Shown one piece after another: positions 36,342 to 46,663 of a stretch of DNA of 64,000 nucleotides (positions within the stretch are counted from its first letter, which is position 1; each line of letters opens with the position of its first letter). The stretch comes from Bradyrhizobiaceae bacterium (GTDB lineage: Bacteria > Pseudomonadota > Alphaproteobacteria > Rhizobiales > Xanthobacteraceae): NCBI GenBank assembly GCA_003963435.1, contig RXJC01000209.1:54881-118880 (forward strand), read 5' to 3'. A program made the position numbers and the translations under genes. The notes beneath the pieces were generated by a model. It had not been told where the DNA came from and did no database searches. It saw only the letters and a program-made list of their open reading frames with translations.

Positions 36342-39300
36342 TTACCGTGGCGTTCTAGTCGTGACCCACCGAATGACGCCATCCGTCATGTAAACCACGG
36401 CGCCCCGAGGTGCTCCTGTGGCACGAAGATAGTCGCTCAGCTGAGCGGCATGATCGCGCCTATCCTGCTCGCTGGGCGCGACATCGCTCTTCCAATCCAG
36501 GACAACGGCAGGCTGACCATCTTGAACAGCGATGGCATCTATCCGCCCAGCCAGCGCAGTCGCCGCGGGTGAAGCCGAGAGCATCGCATAAATTGGCCAC
36601 TCCGGAGCGAGGCTTGGCCTGAGTGCGGCGATTTCGGGCAGTGCAAGGGTGCGCGCGACGGTCACCGCTATTTCCTCTGGGTCCGGAAGCTTCGCTCCGT
36701 TGTCAGCATCAATTATAAGCTGCGTCATCAGCACTCGCGCACGTGCAGCGACGACCGGCATCTCCTCGGCCAGTTCGCCGGTAAGCATCTCCTCCATCAG
36801 CTTGTGGAGAATAAGGCCCCGCACGCGGCCGGCGCCGACCGGCAATTCGGTTTCTGGGGCTTCGCCAGGCTCCATCGCGATCGCCTCACCTCTTGGCGCT
36901 CGATCAGGATCGTGATCGCTTGGCCGCAGCCACTGGAGCGGCATCGCCGCGGCGGCGATCGCGGCACGCTCTGCCCCGAACAGCTCCGGCGTCTGCGTAT
37001 TCGGAGGCGCGACGTCGGTCACGCGGGCGACCGGCGTCAAGTGCGACAGGACAAGCTGCGGCAAGTCCCGATGCGCAAGATCAACGATCCGTGCCCAGGA
37101 CCGCTGCTCAGCCTGAGGCAATTCCGGAACGATCAGAAGTTCGCGGGCGCGCGTGCAGGCGACATACCAGAGGCGCTCCCGCTCGCGGGCCAAGCTATCG
37201 TCTTCAGACTCGAGTGCGCGAAGCAGTTCCGGCGGAACCACGTCGCCAATCAGCCAATGCAGTGTTTCGTCGTCGGCGCGGTAGACGAATGCCTCGCGCG
37301 AGCGCAGCAAGGTGCCGGTGTTGATCGGAATTACCACCGGCCATTCGAGACCCTTAGCGCTGTGGATCGTGATGATTTCGATCGCATCGCCTTCCGCATC
37401 AACTCGTCCCTCATTGTGGGGCACGCCGTCGCGCCATTCCCGGGCGAGATCCCGAACGAACTTCCTGAGGCCTCGCACACCGTAAGGCCGCGCACGTTCC
37501 AGGAACGCTTCGAGATTGGCGGCCGCGCGCGCACTACGATCACCCTCGCGCGCGGCGAGGGTTGCACGGACCGCGAGGCGTTCGATCGCTTCGGCCAAGA
37601 GCAGCGCAGGCGTGGTCGCCCGCACGCGTTTTCTGAGGTCTTGTAGGATCGCGAGCGTGCGACGTGCCAGAGGATGGGCGACATGATCGACATCGGTCAG
37701 CACCGAGAAGCGCTGGGGCGCTTCGGCGCGATCGAGATGCGGCGGAAGACCCACGGTGATGTCGAGTAGCTCCTCCTCAGTAAGCCCGACCAGTGGGCCA
37801 CGCAGCAGCGCGCCGAAGGCCAATGTGTCGCCAGCGTCGGCGAGTACGCGAGCTAGCGCGAGCAGGTCCTGCACTTCTTGCCGGCGGAACAAACTCTTGC
37901 CGGCCTGCGAGGCGATCGGCAGCCCGCGCTGCTCGAGCGCGCGCTCATAACGCCAAAGCTCGGCGCCAGTTGGCGCAAGCAGGGCGATGCCGCCGGCAGT
38001 GAGCGGTACGATTGCGCCGTCCTCGTCGCGGATAGGGAGATTGCCGATAAGGCGGGTGCAGAGATCGGCAACGGCTTCGGCCTCCGCGTCGCGGATTTGA
38101 GCGGGCCGAGAATCAGGCGGCACATCCACTGTGATTCGCGCCGCGCAGGGCAGATCATGATCGGGGTCGCCGAGCGTCGACGTGAGCGGCACGTAACCGG
38201 GCTGGCCTTCTCCCGACAACGGGCGCGCGAAGCAGCGGTTGATGTGCCTAAGGATGTCGGGACGCGAACGAAAATTGGCGGTGACCTGAACGATATTTTC
38301 CGGCAATTGCCGCTCAACAGCGGCGCGCGCCTGCGAGTATGAGCCGATATCGGCGCCTCGGAAGCGATAGATTGCCTGCTTCGGGTCACCGACCATGAAT
38401 AAAGCCCCGGCACGCAGCACGCTGTCCTGCCAGCGTCCGGCGCGATCCTTCCCCGCGATCCCGAAGAGGATCTCTGTCTGAACAGGGTCGGTGTCCTGAA
38501 ATTCGTCGACGAAGATGTGGCGATAGCGTTCTCCAAGCGCGCGGCGCACGTCGTCATGCTGGCGCACCAGCGCACGCGCCTTCTCGAGCAAGTCGTCGAA
38601 GTCCAAGACTGCAGCGGCCCGTTTGAAGGCGGCGTAGTCATCGAGTACTTCGTCGAGCTCGGCCGCAAGCTGGGCGACAAGCGCGGTCGCGAACCGACCA
38701 AGAACGGTCCGGTAGCAGCGATTGACCCGCTCAAAGCATGCGGTCGCCTCTTCATTGAGGAGCGCGCCTCGCTCTTTGCCCGCGACACGCTCCCAAGCTG
38801 ATTTCCGTCTCGGCGTGAGAAGATCGAAACTGTGTCGGCGCATGCACGCGAGCTGTGGCGGATGGGCGAGACGCCAGAGCGTGGCAAAATCCGGTGGAGG
38901 GTCGAAACTACCGGCGTAGAAGTTGGCGAGCGTCTCAAGCTCTCCGACCAATTCTAGGGTCTTGGGCTCGACCGGCTGCGACGAAATCCAGCGTCGGAAG
39001 TCCGCGACGGCGTCGACCAGGTCGATGTCGGGCCGACCGCCGAGCTCGGCGGGCAGAGCGCGTGCGCCGCGATATCTGAGACGGAAGCGTGCGAGTTCCT
39101 GAAGAGTATCGACGATGCGACGCGGATCATCGCGCGAGAGTGTCGCGATGGCATCGCCTGGCCGCTCGGGCGCATTCAATCGCCGTTTCAGCCACTGCTC
39201 GAAGACGGAATCGAAGGCCGCCGCCGCCTGAACGGCGTCAAGAATGCGCGCGCCCGGATCAATGTCGGCCTCAACCGCATAGCTGGAGATGATCGTCTGG

Positions 39301-39656
39301 CAAAATGCGTGAATGGTGGCGGTTGTCAGTTCGTCGAGCTTCGCCGCTGCACCGGAAAGTGCGCGTCGTTGGTCCACGTTTAGTCCGTTGGGCAGAGCAA
39401 GCCGCAAAGGTTGAGGCACACGTCCCGCAAGCAGCTCCTCGACATAGCGTTGCACGCGCGTCGCCAGCCCGCTCGCGGCAAGCTCTGTGAAAGTGATCGC
39501 GGCGATCGCGCCGGGCTCGGTGCCACGCGCGAGCAGCATGGTCAGGCGTCCGGCCATTAGCGCCGTTTTGCCGGTGCCGGCGGCGGCCTCGACGAGCAAC
39601 GTGGCGTCGAGATCAGTCAGGATGCGAAGCCGTGCGGGATCGTCGGCGAGTGTCAT
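36342..39656 (-). CDS. AddA/RecB-like UvrD helicase with C-terminal nuclease
   Basis: A 1104-aa SF1A helicase-nuclease. Walker A is LLVEAAAGTGKTALMAGRL near 20; GAIAAITFTELAASGLATRV is motif Ia; HIFVDEFQDTDPVQTEIL near 375 is motif II; FMVGDPKQAIYRFRGADI is motif III; and IHSAKGLEWPVVIP is motif V. The C-terminus carries a RecB-type nuclease: GRIDAIAV, VVLDWKSDVAPSEQ and HAAQLSDYLRA. The ATG at 39656 overlaps the stop of the AddB-like gene (ATGA). It is shorter than chromosomal AddA and is encoded in a defence operon, so probably a dedicated effector rather than housekeeping AddAB. Confidence 0.88.
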   Translation of the reverse strand: MTLADDPARLRILTDLDATLLVEAAAGTGKTALMAGRLTMLLARGTEPGAIAAITFTELAASGLATRVQRYVEELLAGRVPQPLRLALPNGLNVDQRRALSGAAAKLDELTTATIHAFCQTIISSYAVEADIDPGARILDAVQAAAAFDSVFEQWLKRRLNAPERPGDAIATLSRDDPRRIVDTLQELARFRLRYRGARALPAELGGRPDIDLVDAVADFRRWISSQPVEPKTLELVGELETLANFYAGSFDPPPDFATLWRLAHPPQLACMRRHSFDLLTPRRKSAWERVAGKERGALLNEEATACFERVNRCYRTVLGRFATALVAQLAAELDEVLDDYAAFKRAAAVLDFDDLLEKARALVRQHDDVRRALGERYRHIFVDEFQDTDPVQTEILFGIAGKDRAGRWQDSVLRAGALFMVGDPKQAIYRFRGADIGSYSQARAAVERQLPENIVQVTANFRSRPDILRHINRCFARPLSGEGQPGYVPLTSTLGDPDHDLPCAARITVDVPPDSRPAQIRDAEAEAVADLCTRLIGNLPIRDEDGAIVPLTAGGIALLAPTGAELWRYERALEQRGLPIASQAGKSLFRRQEVQDLLALARVLADAGDTLAFGALLRGPLVGLTEEELLDITVGLPPHLDRAEAPQRFSVLTDVDHVAHPLARRTLAILQDLRKRVRATTPALLLAEAIERLAVRATLAAREGDRSARAAANLEAFLERARPYGVRGLRKFVRDLAREWRDGVPHNEGRVDAEGDAIEIITIHSAKGLEWPVVIPINTGTLLRSREAFVYRADDETLHWLIGDVVPPELLRALESEDDSLARERERLWYVACTRARELLIVPELPQAEQRSWARIVDLAHRDLPQLVLSHLTPVARVTDVAPPNTQTPELFGAERAAIAAAAMPLQWLRPSDHDPDRAPRGEAIAMEPGEAPETELPVGAGRVRGLILHKLMEEMLTGELAEEMPVVAARARVLMTQLIIDADNGAKLPDPEEIAVTVARTLALPEIAALRPSLAPEWPIYAMLSASPAATALAGRIDAIAVQDGQPAVVLDWKSDVAPSEQDRRDHAAQLSDYLRATGAPRGAVVYMTDGVIRWVTTRTPR

Positions 39657-42307
39657 CGGCAGCCCCACACTCGTGCAAACCCTCCGAAAGCGCGCATGAA
39701 CGCGCCGTTCTTGAGCTGAAGATAGGCTGCTGGCGACGACGGCAGGGCTATGCGGAAGTCATTGTGCTCTTCCTGAGCGTCGGGGCCAGGCAGGGCATGG
39801 CCACCGCGCAGGAGGGTGATGGCCGCCGTGACATGCCCGCCGAGTTCGGCGATCGCCTGGTCGACGTCCGGTAGGCGATAGGGCCTCGGCTCTTTGTTGC
39901 CGAGAAAGACGAGGCGCGCGATCACGCGCGGATTGTCGGGGAGCAACTGACTGGCCGCGACCGAATAGATGACGCGCTGAAGCTCCGCACCGCGGCCAAG
40001 CACGATCTCCTCCGCTCGGCGCGGTTCTACGCCGGTCTTATAGTCCGACACGCGCACGCCGCGACGGTCGCCGGTGAGATCGAGCCGATCGATATTGCCT
40101 CGGATGCGCACCTGGGTACCGGGAATCGTAACAAGGGAATCGGGGCGCCAGGGTAGATCGTGTGCCATCGCACCATCGCCAGCTTGACTGAAAGCAAGCT
40201 CCGTCCAGCTTCGCGTACCGGGTTGGAACGTCTCGTCAAGCGTCAGTGCCTTGAGGGCGAGCTGAGCTGCGGCAGCGAGCGTGTGTTTCCAGAGCAACGC
40301 GGGCGGCGCCGATCGCTTGAGTGGCCAATGCGTGCGGACCGTCTCCGTCGAGGTCGCGAGCGCAGCTTCGATTTCCTCCCGGGACGCACGCGCATAGCCC
40401 GGCACAGGTTCGAGCGCATCAACCGTGCGCTTCAGCAACTCATGGACCAGCTCACCATAAGAGCGTGCGTCCAGCGTGAGGGGCTGATCGTCTTCTGGGA
40501 CCGCGCGCCAGCCCAGCGCGTAGCGCCAGACGAAGGCGAGCGGATCGCGCAACATCAGCCGCAAGGAGGTGGCGGACTGGACATCACCGATTGCGCGGAC
40601 GATTTGGGGATGGTCTGCGCGAACCTGGCCATCGTGGGCGGTGACGATCGGGCGCCGCCAGTTGCGCCAGCAGAGATTGGCTGCGGTGAGCGCCGGCGAT
40701 GTCGCCGCTTCGTCCGGCCGTGCAAGAAGACGATCGGCCTCGCTGAATGCATGCTGCGGAATGCGCGCCCGCTTCAGGATCTGCAAAGATGCGCTCTGCG
40801 GGATCAGCGGGCTGGCGGACAACTGCCCACCTTGAGCGTTACGCCGGCTTCGCGAGAGAACGCAGCCGCGCGCCGCCTGACTGGTGATGACGGCAAAGGC
40901 GCGTCGATCTTGCTCGGCGACGGGATCAGGGTCAAGCACAGAGCGCGGCAGGATGTGGGCCGGTATCAGTGGGTCCTCGGCCGTGCGGCGCGGCCAAGAG
41001 CGCGATGTCATGCCGAGCAGGCGCACCCAGGGACGCGGCGCACCTGCAAGGTGGCTCGCCGGGCACCAGACAGCGCTCGCGCCTGGATCGCGTCCATCGG
41101 GCAGCCGCAAGTCCTCTAGTGAGAATTCGAGCCCTTCGGCCGGCGCGCGTCGAAGCGCCTCGGTCCAGAGCGCACGGGCCGCTGTGCCCAATAGCATCGC
41201 GCCGGCCTGCGCAGCCGCCTCGGGGCCACTCGCAAGCAGCCGCAGAATGGGCATCACGACCGGTCTTGGATCGCCTGCGTCGGCGCGGCGGCCGGTCGCC
41301 TCGTCAAGCGCGCGCTGCCACTGATCAATCTCGAACAGCGCCGCACCAGGCTGGAGGCCGAGCGACCAGTCCGCAGGCAAGTCGGCCAAGGCACGGCTTC
41401 GACCCGCGGCATGGCCGAACAGTCGCCGGAGGCGATCCTGGCCAAGCCCGTTGAGCAGGACGTCGGCAAGTGCGGCGCACGCTTGTCCCTCGCGCGATGC
41501 GAGGACCGGCACGCCGTGCGAGAAATGGAGTGGGAGATCCGCGTCCGCGACGAGAACCAGGAAGTGCTCGTCCCAGTCCTCGGTGGCCGTGGCACAGATC
41601 GCGATCTCATCGGGTCGCGCGCGGCCAGAGGCAATGAGTTCACGCATCCAACGTAGCGCTTCGACTGCTTCGGCGCGCGGGTTCGCGCAGGAAACTAAGG
41701 ATATGTCCGCAGCCATCTCGCGGTCGCTGGTAATTAACTGGCCCGGAAACCAGTTCGCATCGGAGGTTCCAGGATTGCGCCAAGCGAGTGGGACCGTCTT
41801 CGCGAGCGTCGCAAGAAGCGGACGCCAGACCGATGCAATCTCACTGAGCTGATCGATATCGATTGACCCGAGCGCTGCAGCCGCATGGGCCGCGTGCGCA
41901 ATTGCGGCATCGCGCAAGTCGCGCGGTGTCAGAACCCCTGCTGGGAGGTTGGCGCGAACGCGGCGCTCGACCTCCGCAAGCTCGGCAAGCCGAGCATTGT
42001 GGCTAGCGAGCCCCTCAAGATCGAGGTCGGCTTGCCAAACCTTTGCGAGCGTGCGGGCGATTGACCGTGTCGTGCCCGGAAGCTGACGGATACCTTCGAG
42101 CTCCGTCAAGCCGCCGGCGGCGAGTGCAGCGCGAATGGCTGGGTCGAGGTCCTGGGATCGCGCCGGTCGGTTAAAGCCTCCGGCGAGACGTGCAGCAAGC
42201 AGTGGAAGTGTGAAAATCTGCAGCCCAGAATCCGCTCGCTGTGCGGCAGCGATCCGCGCTGTACGGAATGCAAGCGGCCCTTCGACAACTATCGATCGTC
42301 GACTCAT
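39653..42307 (-). CDS. AddB-like protein with PD-(D/E)XK nuclease
   Basis: An 884-aa protein. The N-terminal 600 residues resemble an inactivated helicase of the AddB kind, without a clear Walker A. The C-terminal nuclease has RIRGNIDRLDLTG, then VRVSDYKTGVEPRR near 748 (D-x-K) and GAELQRVIYSVAA (Gln), which fits the RecB/AddB nuclease. No iron-sulfur Cys cluster is evident. It overlaps herA upstream (ATGA) and the AddA-like gene downstream (ATGA), so all are made from one message. Confidence 0.82.
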   Translation of the reverse strand: MSRRSIVVEGPLAFRTARIAAAQRADSGLQIFTLPLLAARLAGGFNRPARSQDLDPAIRAALAAGGLTELEGIRQLPGTTRSIARTLAKVWQADLDLEGLASHNARLAELAEVERRVRANLPAGVLTPRDLRDAAIAHAAHAAAALGSIDIDQLSEIASVWRPLLATLAKTVPLAWRNPGTSDANWFPGQLITSDREMAADISLVSCANPRAEAVEALRWMRELIASGRARPDEIAICATATEDWDEHFLVLVADADLPLHFSHGVPVLASREGQACAALADVLLNGLGQDRLRRLFGHAAGRSRALADLPADWSLGLQPGAALFEIDQWQRALDEATGRRADAGDPRPVVMPILRLLASGPEAAAQAGAMLLGTAARALWTEALRRAPAEGLEFSLEDLRLPDGRDPGASAVWCPASHLAGAPRPWVRLLGMTSRSWPRRTAEDPLIPAHILPRSVLDPDPVAEQDRRAFAVITSQAARGCVLSRSRRNAQGGQLSASPLIPQSASLQILKRARIPQHAFSEADRLLARPDEAATSPALTAANLCWRNWRRPIVTAHDGQVRADHPQIVRAIGDVQSATSLRLMLRDPLAFVWRYALGWRAVPEDDQPLTLDARSYGELVHELLKRTVDALEPVPGYARASREEIEAALATSTETVRTHWPLKRSAPPALLWKHTLAAAAQLALKALTLDETFQPGTRSWTELAFSQAGDGAMAHDLPWRPDSLVTIPGTQVRIRGNIDRLDLTGDRRGVRVSDYKTGVEPRRAEEIVLGRGAELQRVIYSVAASQLLPDNPRVIARLVFLGNKEPRPYRLPDVDQAIAELGGHVTAAITLLRGGHALPGPDAQEEHNDFRIALPSSPAAYLQLKNGAFMRAFGGFARVWGCR

Positions 42308-44340
42308 TTCCCCTCAGCCGCGACGCTATCATCGCCATGTTCGAAAGTTGCCGGCGTAATGCGAACCTGAGCCGCTCGCCCCTCCTCATGGAACCACAAA
42401 TCTCTAATTCTCGCGTCATCGCTTGCAGGCAAAGGATTTGCGTCGCGCACGCGAAAGGTCGTGGGAAGGTTCACGGAGGTGCCGAAGACCAGCGCATGCT
42501 GCTTCGGAAGCGACGGGAGCCGCTTCAGGACCGCCTCGGAGATGAACGGGGTCATCTGCCGTATATGAGCAAGGTCGTCGGGATTCTGGATTCGATGGAT
42601 GACGAAATTCGAGCACTGCGAAAGAATGGTCTTCGAGAGTTCACTGGGCCTCTGCGAAGCGGCGAGAATGAACAGCCCGTACTTTCGCCCTTCCTTGGCA
42701 ATCCGCTCGTAAACTCTGCTGGCGTCTATGGCATAGCGGGATGGCTTCTCCGCGATGTATCGATGCGCTTCCTCAAGAAGCAGATGGATCGGAAACCGAT
42801 TGCGTGGATCTGCTTGTCGGAGCAGCCGAAAGGCCATTCTAGCGAGCACTGACGCTACGAGCTCGACAACCTCATCCTCCACCGCATTCATGTCGATGAT
42901 GACGATCTGGTTGCGTTTGACCCAACCCGCTCCGTCGCGTGCCAAACCGAGGAGCTGCTCAAGGAAGTTTTCGAGCGACGGCCCAGCTTGGCTTCCTTGA
43001 AGGTCGTAGCGCAGGAACGCATATTCAGGTCGCTCCTCGAGCGACTTAAAACGCGTCAGCATCTGCGAGCAGTAATCTCGGATCTGACGGTTACCGTGAG
43101 CCTCCTCGTATAGGATCGCCAGATCGAGCGCCTCTCCCAACGCGGAAAACTCAAAGGGAAGGTTGGCATATGCCGGGAATTTCAAACCTTCGATGATAAA
43201 TCCGCCGCCATTGGCGTTTCCCAACAAATAGGTTGTTAAACCGGCAGGGTTGGCCATCTGGCCGAAGCCGATTTTGATGAATGGCGCGATCTTTTGATTG
43301 TTGATCTCCGGCGTGTTGAATCTTTGCAGCAGACCGACCATGCGATCGTGTTTTGACGGACTGCCTGTGTCGTCACGAAGAATTTGGCTCAGGCAGGTTG
43401 CCAGAATGTGGTTCTTGATCCCCTTCAGCTCCGCCGCGCTGCCCGCTGAGAACAATGTTGCCAGCCCGAGCGCCATGCGCAGTATCGGTAGTTGGGTGCG
43501 CTCGCTGGCCTGCAGAAGCAGCTCCCACTCTGACTGCTCCAGAAACCAATGGGGCAGACGAAAACGCTCCGTGCGTGCGGTGCCGTCCAGAATGACATGG
43601 TCCACGCCGATCTGCTTGCGCTTTGCGAGCGGCGACAGCGCCTTCGCATATTCTCCATTGACGTCGAATACGACGAACGTGGCACCGCGAGCATGGTGTT
43701 CTTCCGCCTTTTCGAACAAGGATTGGAGGACCGATGCGACCGTGCAGGACTTCCCGCTCCCTGTGTTTCCCAGGACGGCAGTGTGTCCGCCGAAGAAATC
43801 ATCGATCCTGACCTTAACGTCGTAACCCTCGAATATGACGGACCGGCCGATCGTCAATGCGCGATAGCGGGTGGCATCAGGTGGCGTGGGTGGAACATTG
43901 TCGATCGGGGGTGTAGGCTCCGAAGGATGATCGGTTTCGAAGACTCGATCCAGTTCAGCGTCCAGCGCATACAGTGCGTCGCCGTAGAGTGACGGGAACA
44001 CGGAGACGCCGAAGCGAAACCTTTCGCGCCGATCTTGAGGCAGCATCCCGACGGGAACGACATCGAGGTACTTCGCCGAAGAAGCCTTATCCAGCTCCCC
44101 TTCACTGCGACTAACATGACCAACGTCGCGCTCACGCAGGCCGACGACCTCGACAACCACGTACTCGGTTTGCACCGCGACCATCAGGAACGATCCGAGC
44201 CTGGCGACATAGTGAACGTCGTCGAATCCGACGACGGTGAAGTTGTCGGTGCCCGCATGCATCTCGATCACGAAACGGTCGGCCGCGACCGAGACCACCT
44301 TGCCGATTGCGCGCTTCCGATCGTCACGACTCATCGTCAT
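42304..44340 (-). CDS. herA: HerA-type ATPase/translocase
   Basis: A 678-aa protein. The N-terminal HAS-barrel-like region (AIGKVVSVAADRFVIEMH) is followed by the RecA-like core: AVLGNTGSGKSCTVASVL (Walker A near 189) and HLLLEEAHRYIAEKPSRYA (Walker B near 518). Later blocks are IAKEGRKYGLFILAASQRP and LSQCSNFVIHRIQNPDD, the HerA/FtsK arginine-finger region. HerA forms hexamers that pump DNA. It overlaps the SIR2 gene by 17 bp, an arrangement matching the SIR2-HerA anti-phage system. Confidence 0.92.
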   Translation of the reverse strand: MTMSRDDRKRAIGKVVSVAADRFVIEMHAGTDNFTVVGFDDVHYVARLGSFLMVAVQTEYVVVEVVGLRERDVGHVSRSEGELDKASSAKYLDVVPVGMLPQDRRERFRFGVSVFPSLYGDALYALDAELDRVFETDHPSEPTPPIDNVPPTPPDATRYRALTIGRSVIFEGYDVKVRIDDFFGGHTAVLGNTGSGKSCTVASVLQSLFEKAEEHHARGATFVVFDVNGEYAKALSPLAKRKQIGVDHVILDGTARTERFRLPHWFLEQSEWELLLQASERTQLPILRMALGLATLFSAGSAAELKGIKNHILATCLSQILRDDTGSPSKHDRMVGLLQRFNTPEINNQKIAPFIKIGFGQMANPAGLTTYLLGNANGGGFIIEGLKFPAYANLPFEFSALGEALDLAILYEEAHGNRQIRDYCSQMLTRFKSLEERPEYAFLRYDLQGSQAGPSLENFLEQLLGLARDGAGWVKRNQIVIIDMNAVEDEVVELVASVLARMAFRLLRQADPRNRFPIHLLLEEAHRYIAEKPSRYAIDASRVYERIAKEGRKYGLFILAASQRPSELSKTILSQCSNFVIHRIQNPDDLAHIRQMTPFISEAVLKRLPSLPKQHALVFGTSVNLPTTFRVRDANPLPASDDARIRDLWFHEEGRAAQVRITPATFEHGDDSVAAEGK

Positions 44341-45628
44341 CCTCCCCCTTCTGGGGAGCCGCGGCCTCCTTCTTCGGGGCCATCGCCTCGATCACCTTCC
44401 GAACGGCGTCATCAATGCGCTCGCTCGGGCGTTGCGGCATGAACTCTTCGATAATGGTGTCGAAGTAATGGGCTTTGCGTCCGGCGCTGCGTCCGGCACC
44501 CCCAATGATCCAAATTCGTGGATCATTTAGCGCGCGAAGCTTCGCAATCTCCCCGTCCAAATCTGGATCTACAAAGATCACGAGCCGGAACGTGGGAATC
44601 GTCAGGGCCTGATAGATGATATTGTTGATGTGCTCGTCGCCGAAGGCATACCCCATCGTAAATAGCACGCTCTGTTCGCGAACAATGCGTGACTGGAATT
44701 CCCGAAACAGATCGGCATAGGGAGACCCAAGGCTCGAATTCTGCTTGGCAGGCGTCGGATAGATCATCACCTTGCCCGGTTCTTTGGAGACGGCCGTTTC
44801 TCGGATCGGGAAAAGTCCGTGATCGTCCTCTGTCCAACTAATGGACCCATGAATCTTACACAGATAGACAAAGCCATCGACCGCAGACCACTTGCGGCTG
44901 GTGACATCGAGCTGTTCAGCGAGGGCGTACCGAAACGTCGCTGGATTGAACCGCCGTTCGACAACGCCGGAGAAGCCGTTCGTGTATGGCAGGCCGAGCC
45001 TATCCATTGCGGTCTCGTTGAAGAGATCGTAGTTCGTGGTGAACACCCAAGGACGCGGAAGAGATCGGTCGCGCAGCACAAGCTTGCGATAGAAGGATTC
45101 ATAAAGGCCAACGACGGTATGGTCGCCATTCGCGAAGGCGCCGTTCGTGCATTTGGCCCAAAGAAATGTTTGAACCTTCTTGATGATCGATTCGACAGTC
45201 TTGAGTCTTGTGGCGGCATCACTCAGCGAACTGCGCACTAAGACGAAGCGCAGGCTGAAAAGAAGCTCCATCAGCCGCTCTAGGTTGCGCGCATACTCCG
45301 CGGCACCGAGGTCGATTCCAAACTGCTTCAACAGAGCATCACGTTCGTCGGCTGTCGGGAACGATTGATCCCCTTCCTTCGGTGCCGCCGTGAATTCCTT
45401 CGCGAGGGGCGCCATCGTTGGGATGCCGACCTCCTTGTCATTAGCCCACGACGAAGAACAGCCAGCTCCCAGGAGGAACGCCACATTTTTGGCATTCAGT
45501 GACTCAGCCAACGCCTTTCTGACAATATCCGCCCCATCAGGCCAATCATAATCAGCCTTCTCACCCTCGACGCCGCGAATAAACTTGAATGTGAGCTTCG
45601 ATGGCTCCGTCTTGTCTGCATCCGCCAC
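44324..45628 (-). CDS. SIR2-family NADase partner of HerA
   Basis: A 434-aa SIR2 protein. NAD-site motifs are NVAFLLGAGCSSSW near 48 (GAG-x-S), VFTTNYDLFNETAMD near 194 (T-x-N-x-D) and CKIHGSISWTEDD near 263 (catalytic His). The segment VLFTMGYAFGDEHINNIIYQ closes the Rossmann fold. The acidic C-terminus is disordered. In SIR2-HerA systems the SIR2 subunit destroys NAD or cuts DNA on phage sensing. It starts 18 bp after the AbiEii stop, suggesting one long transcript. Confidence 0.9.
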   Translation of the reverse strand: MADADKTEPSKLTFKFIRGVEGEKADYDWPDGADIVRKALAESLNAKNVAFLLGAGCSSSWANDKEVGIPTMAPLAKEFTAAPKEGDQSFPTADERDALLKQFGIDLGAAEYARNLERLMELLFSLRFVLVRSSLSDAATRLKTVESIIKKVQTFLWAKCTNGAFANGDHTVVGLYESFYRKLVLRDRSLPRPWVFTTNYDLFNETAMDRLGLPYTNGFSGVVERRFNPATFRYALAEQLDVTSRKWSAVDGFVYLCKIHGSISWTEDDHGLFPIRETAVSKEPGKVMIYPTPAKQNSSLGSPYADLFREFQSRIVREQSVLFTMGYAFGDEHINNIIYQALTIPTFRLVIFVDPDLDGEIAKLRALNDPRIWIIGGAGRSAGRKAHYFDTIIEEFMPQRPSERIDDAVRKVIEAMAPKKEAAAPQKGEDDDES

Positions 45629-45646
45629 CGCATTCCCCCCAAATCT

Positions 45647-46663
45647 CTATTTCGCCGCCTCGTTTGCCCGGCGCGCGACATCTGCACTCCGCGCCATGAG
45701 GACCTCGAAGGTTTCAGCATCTTCCAACAGCAGACCGTCCTCGACCATGCGACCATAATCTTCTTCCAGCGCCTTCGCGGCATCACCGCCAGGCACGAGC
45801 TGCAAACCGCCATTCACGGCAGCCGCATAATCGATCGGACTTCGATCGGCCGCCCTCTCAACGAAGAACATGCCCTTGTGGCGCGCGACCGCGTTCGCCA
45901 GCTCCCTATCGGCGAAAGCCGCATCCGCCAGGCCGGCGTCATCCAGACGCGCTATGTCATGCCAGTGGCGTGCGAAGCGATCACCGCGCAGCCGCTGCTG
46001 GAGGCAGAAGACGTGGACAGCCGTCGCCTTCTCCCAGAAGGTCCGCTCGGCGTGCATCACGCGCGGCCGCGCTGTTGGGAACGTTACGCCTTCAACCAGG
46101 CCGGATGCATCGCATTTGATGTCGCGGAGGCTCGCCGGCTCGCCCGTTGATCGCGCCCCGAACTCCAGCATCACACTCGGTGCGACGTAGCCCGAGCCAG
46201 CGGTGGTCGCCTCGTAGTCGACAAACAGCTTCTCGCCTTCCACGCGGACGGCAGCCGCCAACGTCGCGGCAGCCAACGCGTCCGCGACGACCGGCTGCGC
46301 GGTGCCCGCCACCCAATCCGGCAAGCGCTTGCGCACCTCGCTCGACCAGCGCTTCTCCTCGCTACGTGTTTTCGGCAACGCCTCGCCGTTGCCGTCCACC
46401 AGGTCGGGCGCGATCGCCCGGATGTCGTAGGTCAGGTCGACGTCCTCGGAAAACCGCCGGATGACCCCATAGGCCTTCGACAGTGACGTGCCGCCCTTGA
46501 ACACCAGATGCTCGCCGAGCGCCGACCCGTAGAGCGTGGCGAGCGCCCAAACCACCCACACATCCTTCTCGAGAAGGTGCGCCGGTCGTCCCGACTGATC
46601 GGCCGCGACGCTTAGCGCCTCGCGGCGGTCAGCGACCGGAAGGTGGAGAAAGGCGTCAGCCAT
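45647..46663 (-). CDS. abiEii: AbiEii-type nucleotidyltransferase toxin
   Basis: A 338-aa toxin of the AbiEii/AbiGii family. The nucleotidyltransferase motif is HLVFKGGTSLSKAYGVIRR near 53-71 followed by FSEDVDLTYD (GS-x10-D-x-D). Members inhibit growth by modifying tRNA ends, and the type IV antitoxin AbiEi is encoded just upstream with an 8-bp overlap. The pair gives abortive infection in other hosts. Confidence 0.92.
   Translation of the reverse strand: MADAFLHLPVADRREALSVAADQSGRPAHLLEKDVWVVWALATLYGSALGEHLVFKGGTSLSKAYGVIRRFSEDVDLTYDIRAIAPDLVDGNGEALPKTRSEEKRWSSEVRKRLPDWVAGTAQPVVADALAAATLAAAVRVEGEKLFVDYEATTAGSGYVAPSVMLEFGARSTGEPASLRDIKCDASGLVEGVTFPTARPRVMHAERTFWEKATAVHVFCLQQRLRGDRFARHWHDIARLDDAGLADAAFADRELANAVARHKGMFFVERAADRSPIDYAAAVNGGLQLVPGGDAAKALEEDYGRMVEDGLLLEDAETFEVLMARSADVARRANEAAK

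Noticed and set aside
36342..42307. Housekeeping AddAB
   Set aside because: The proteins are shorter than usual, the gene order is tied by overlaps to SIR2-HerA, and the surroundings are all accessory, so a core role is unlikely.
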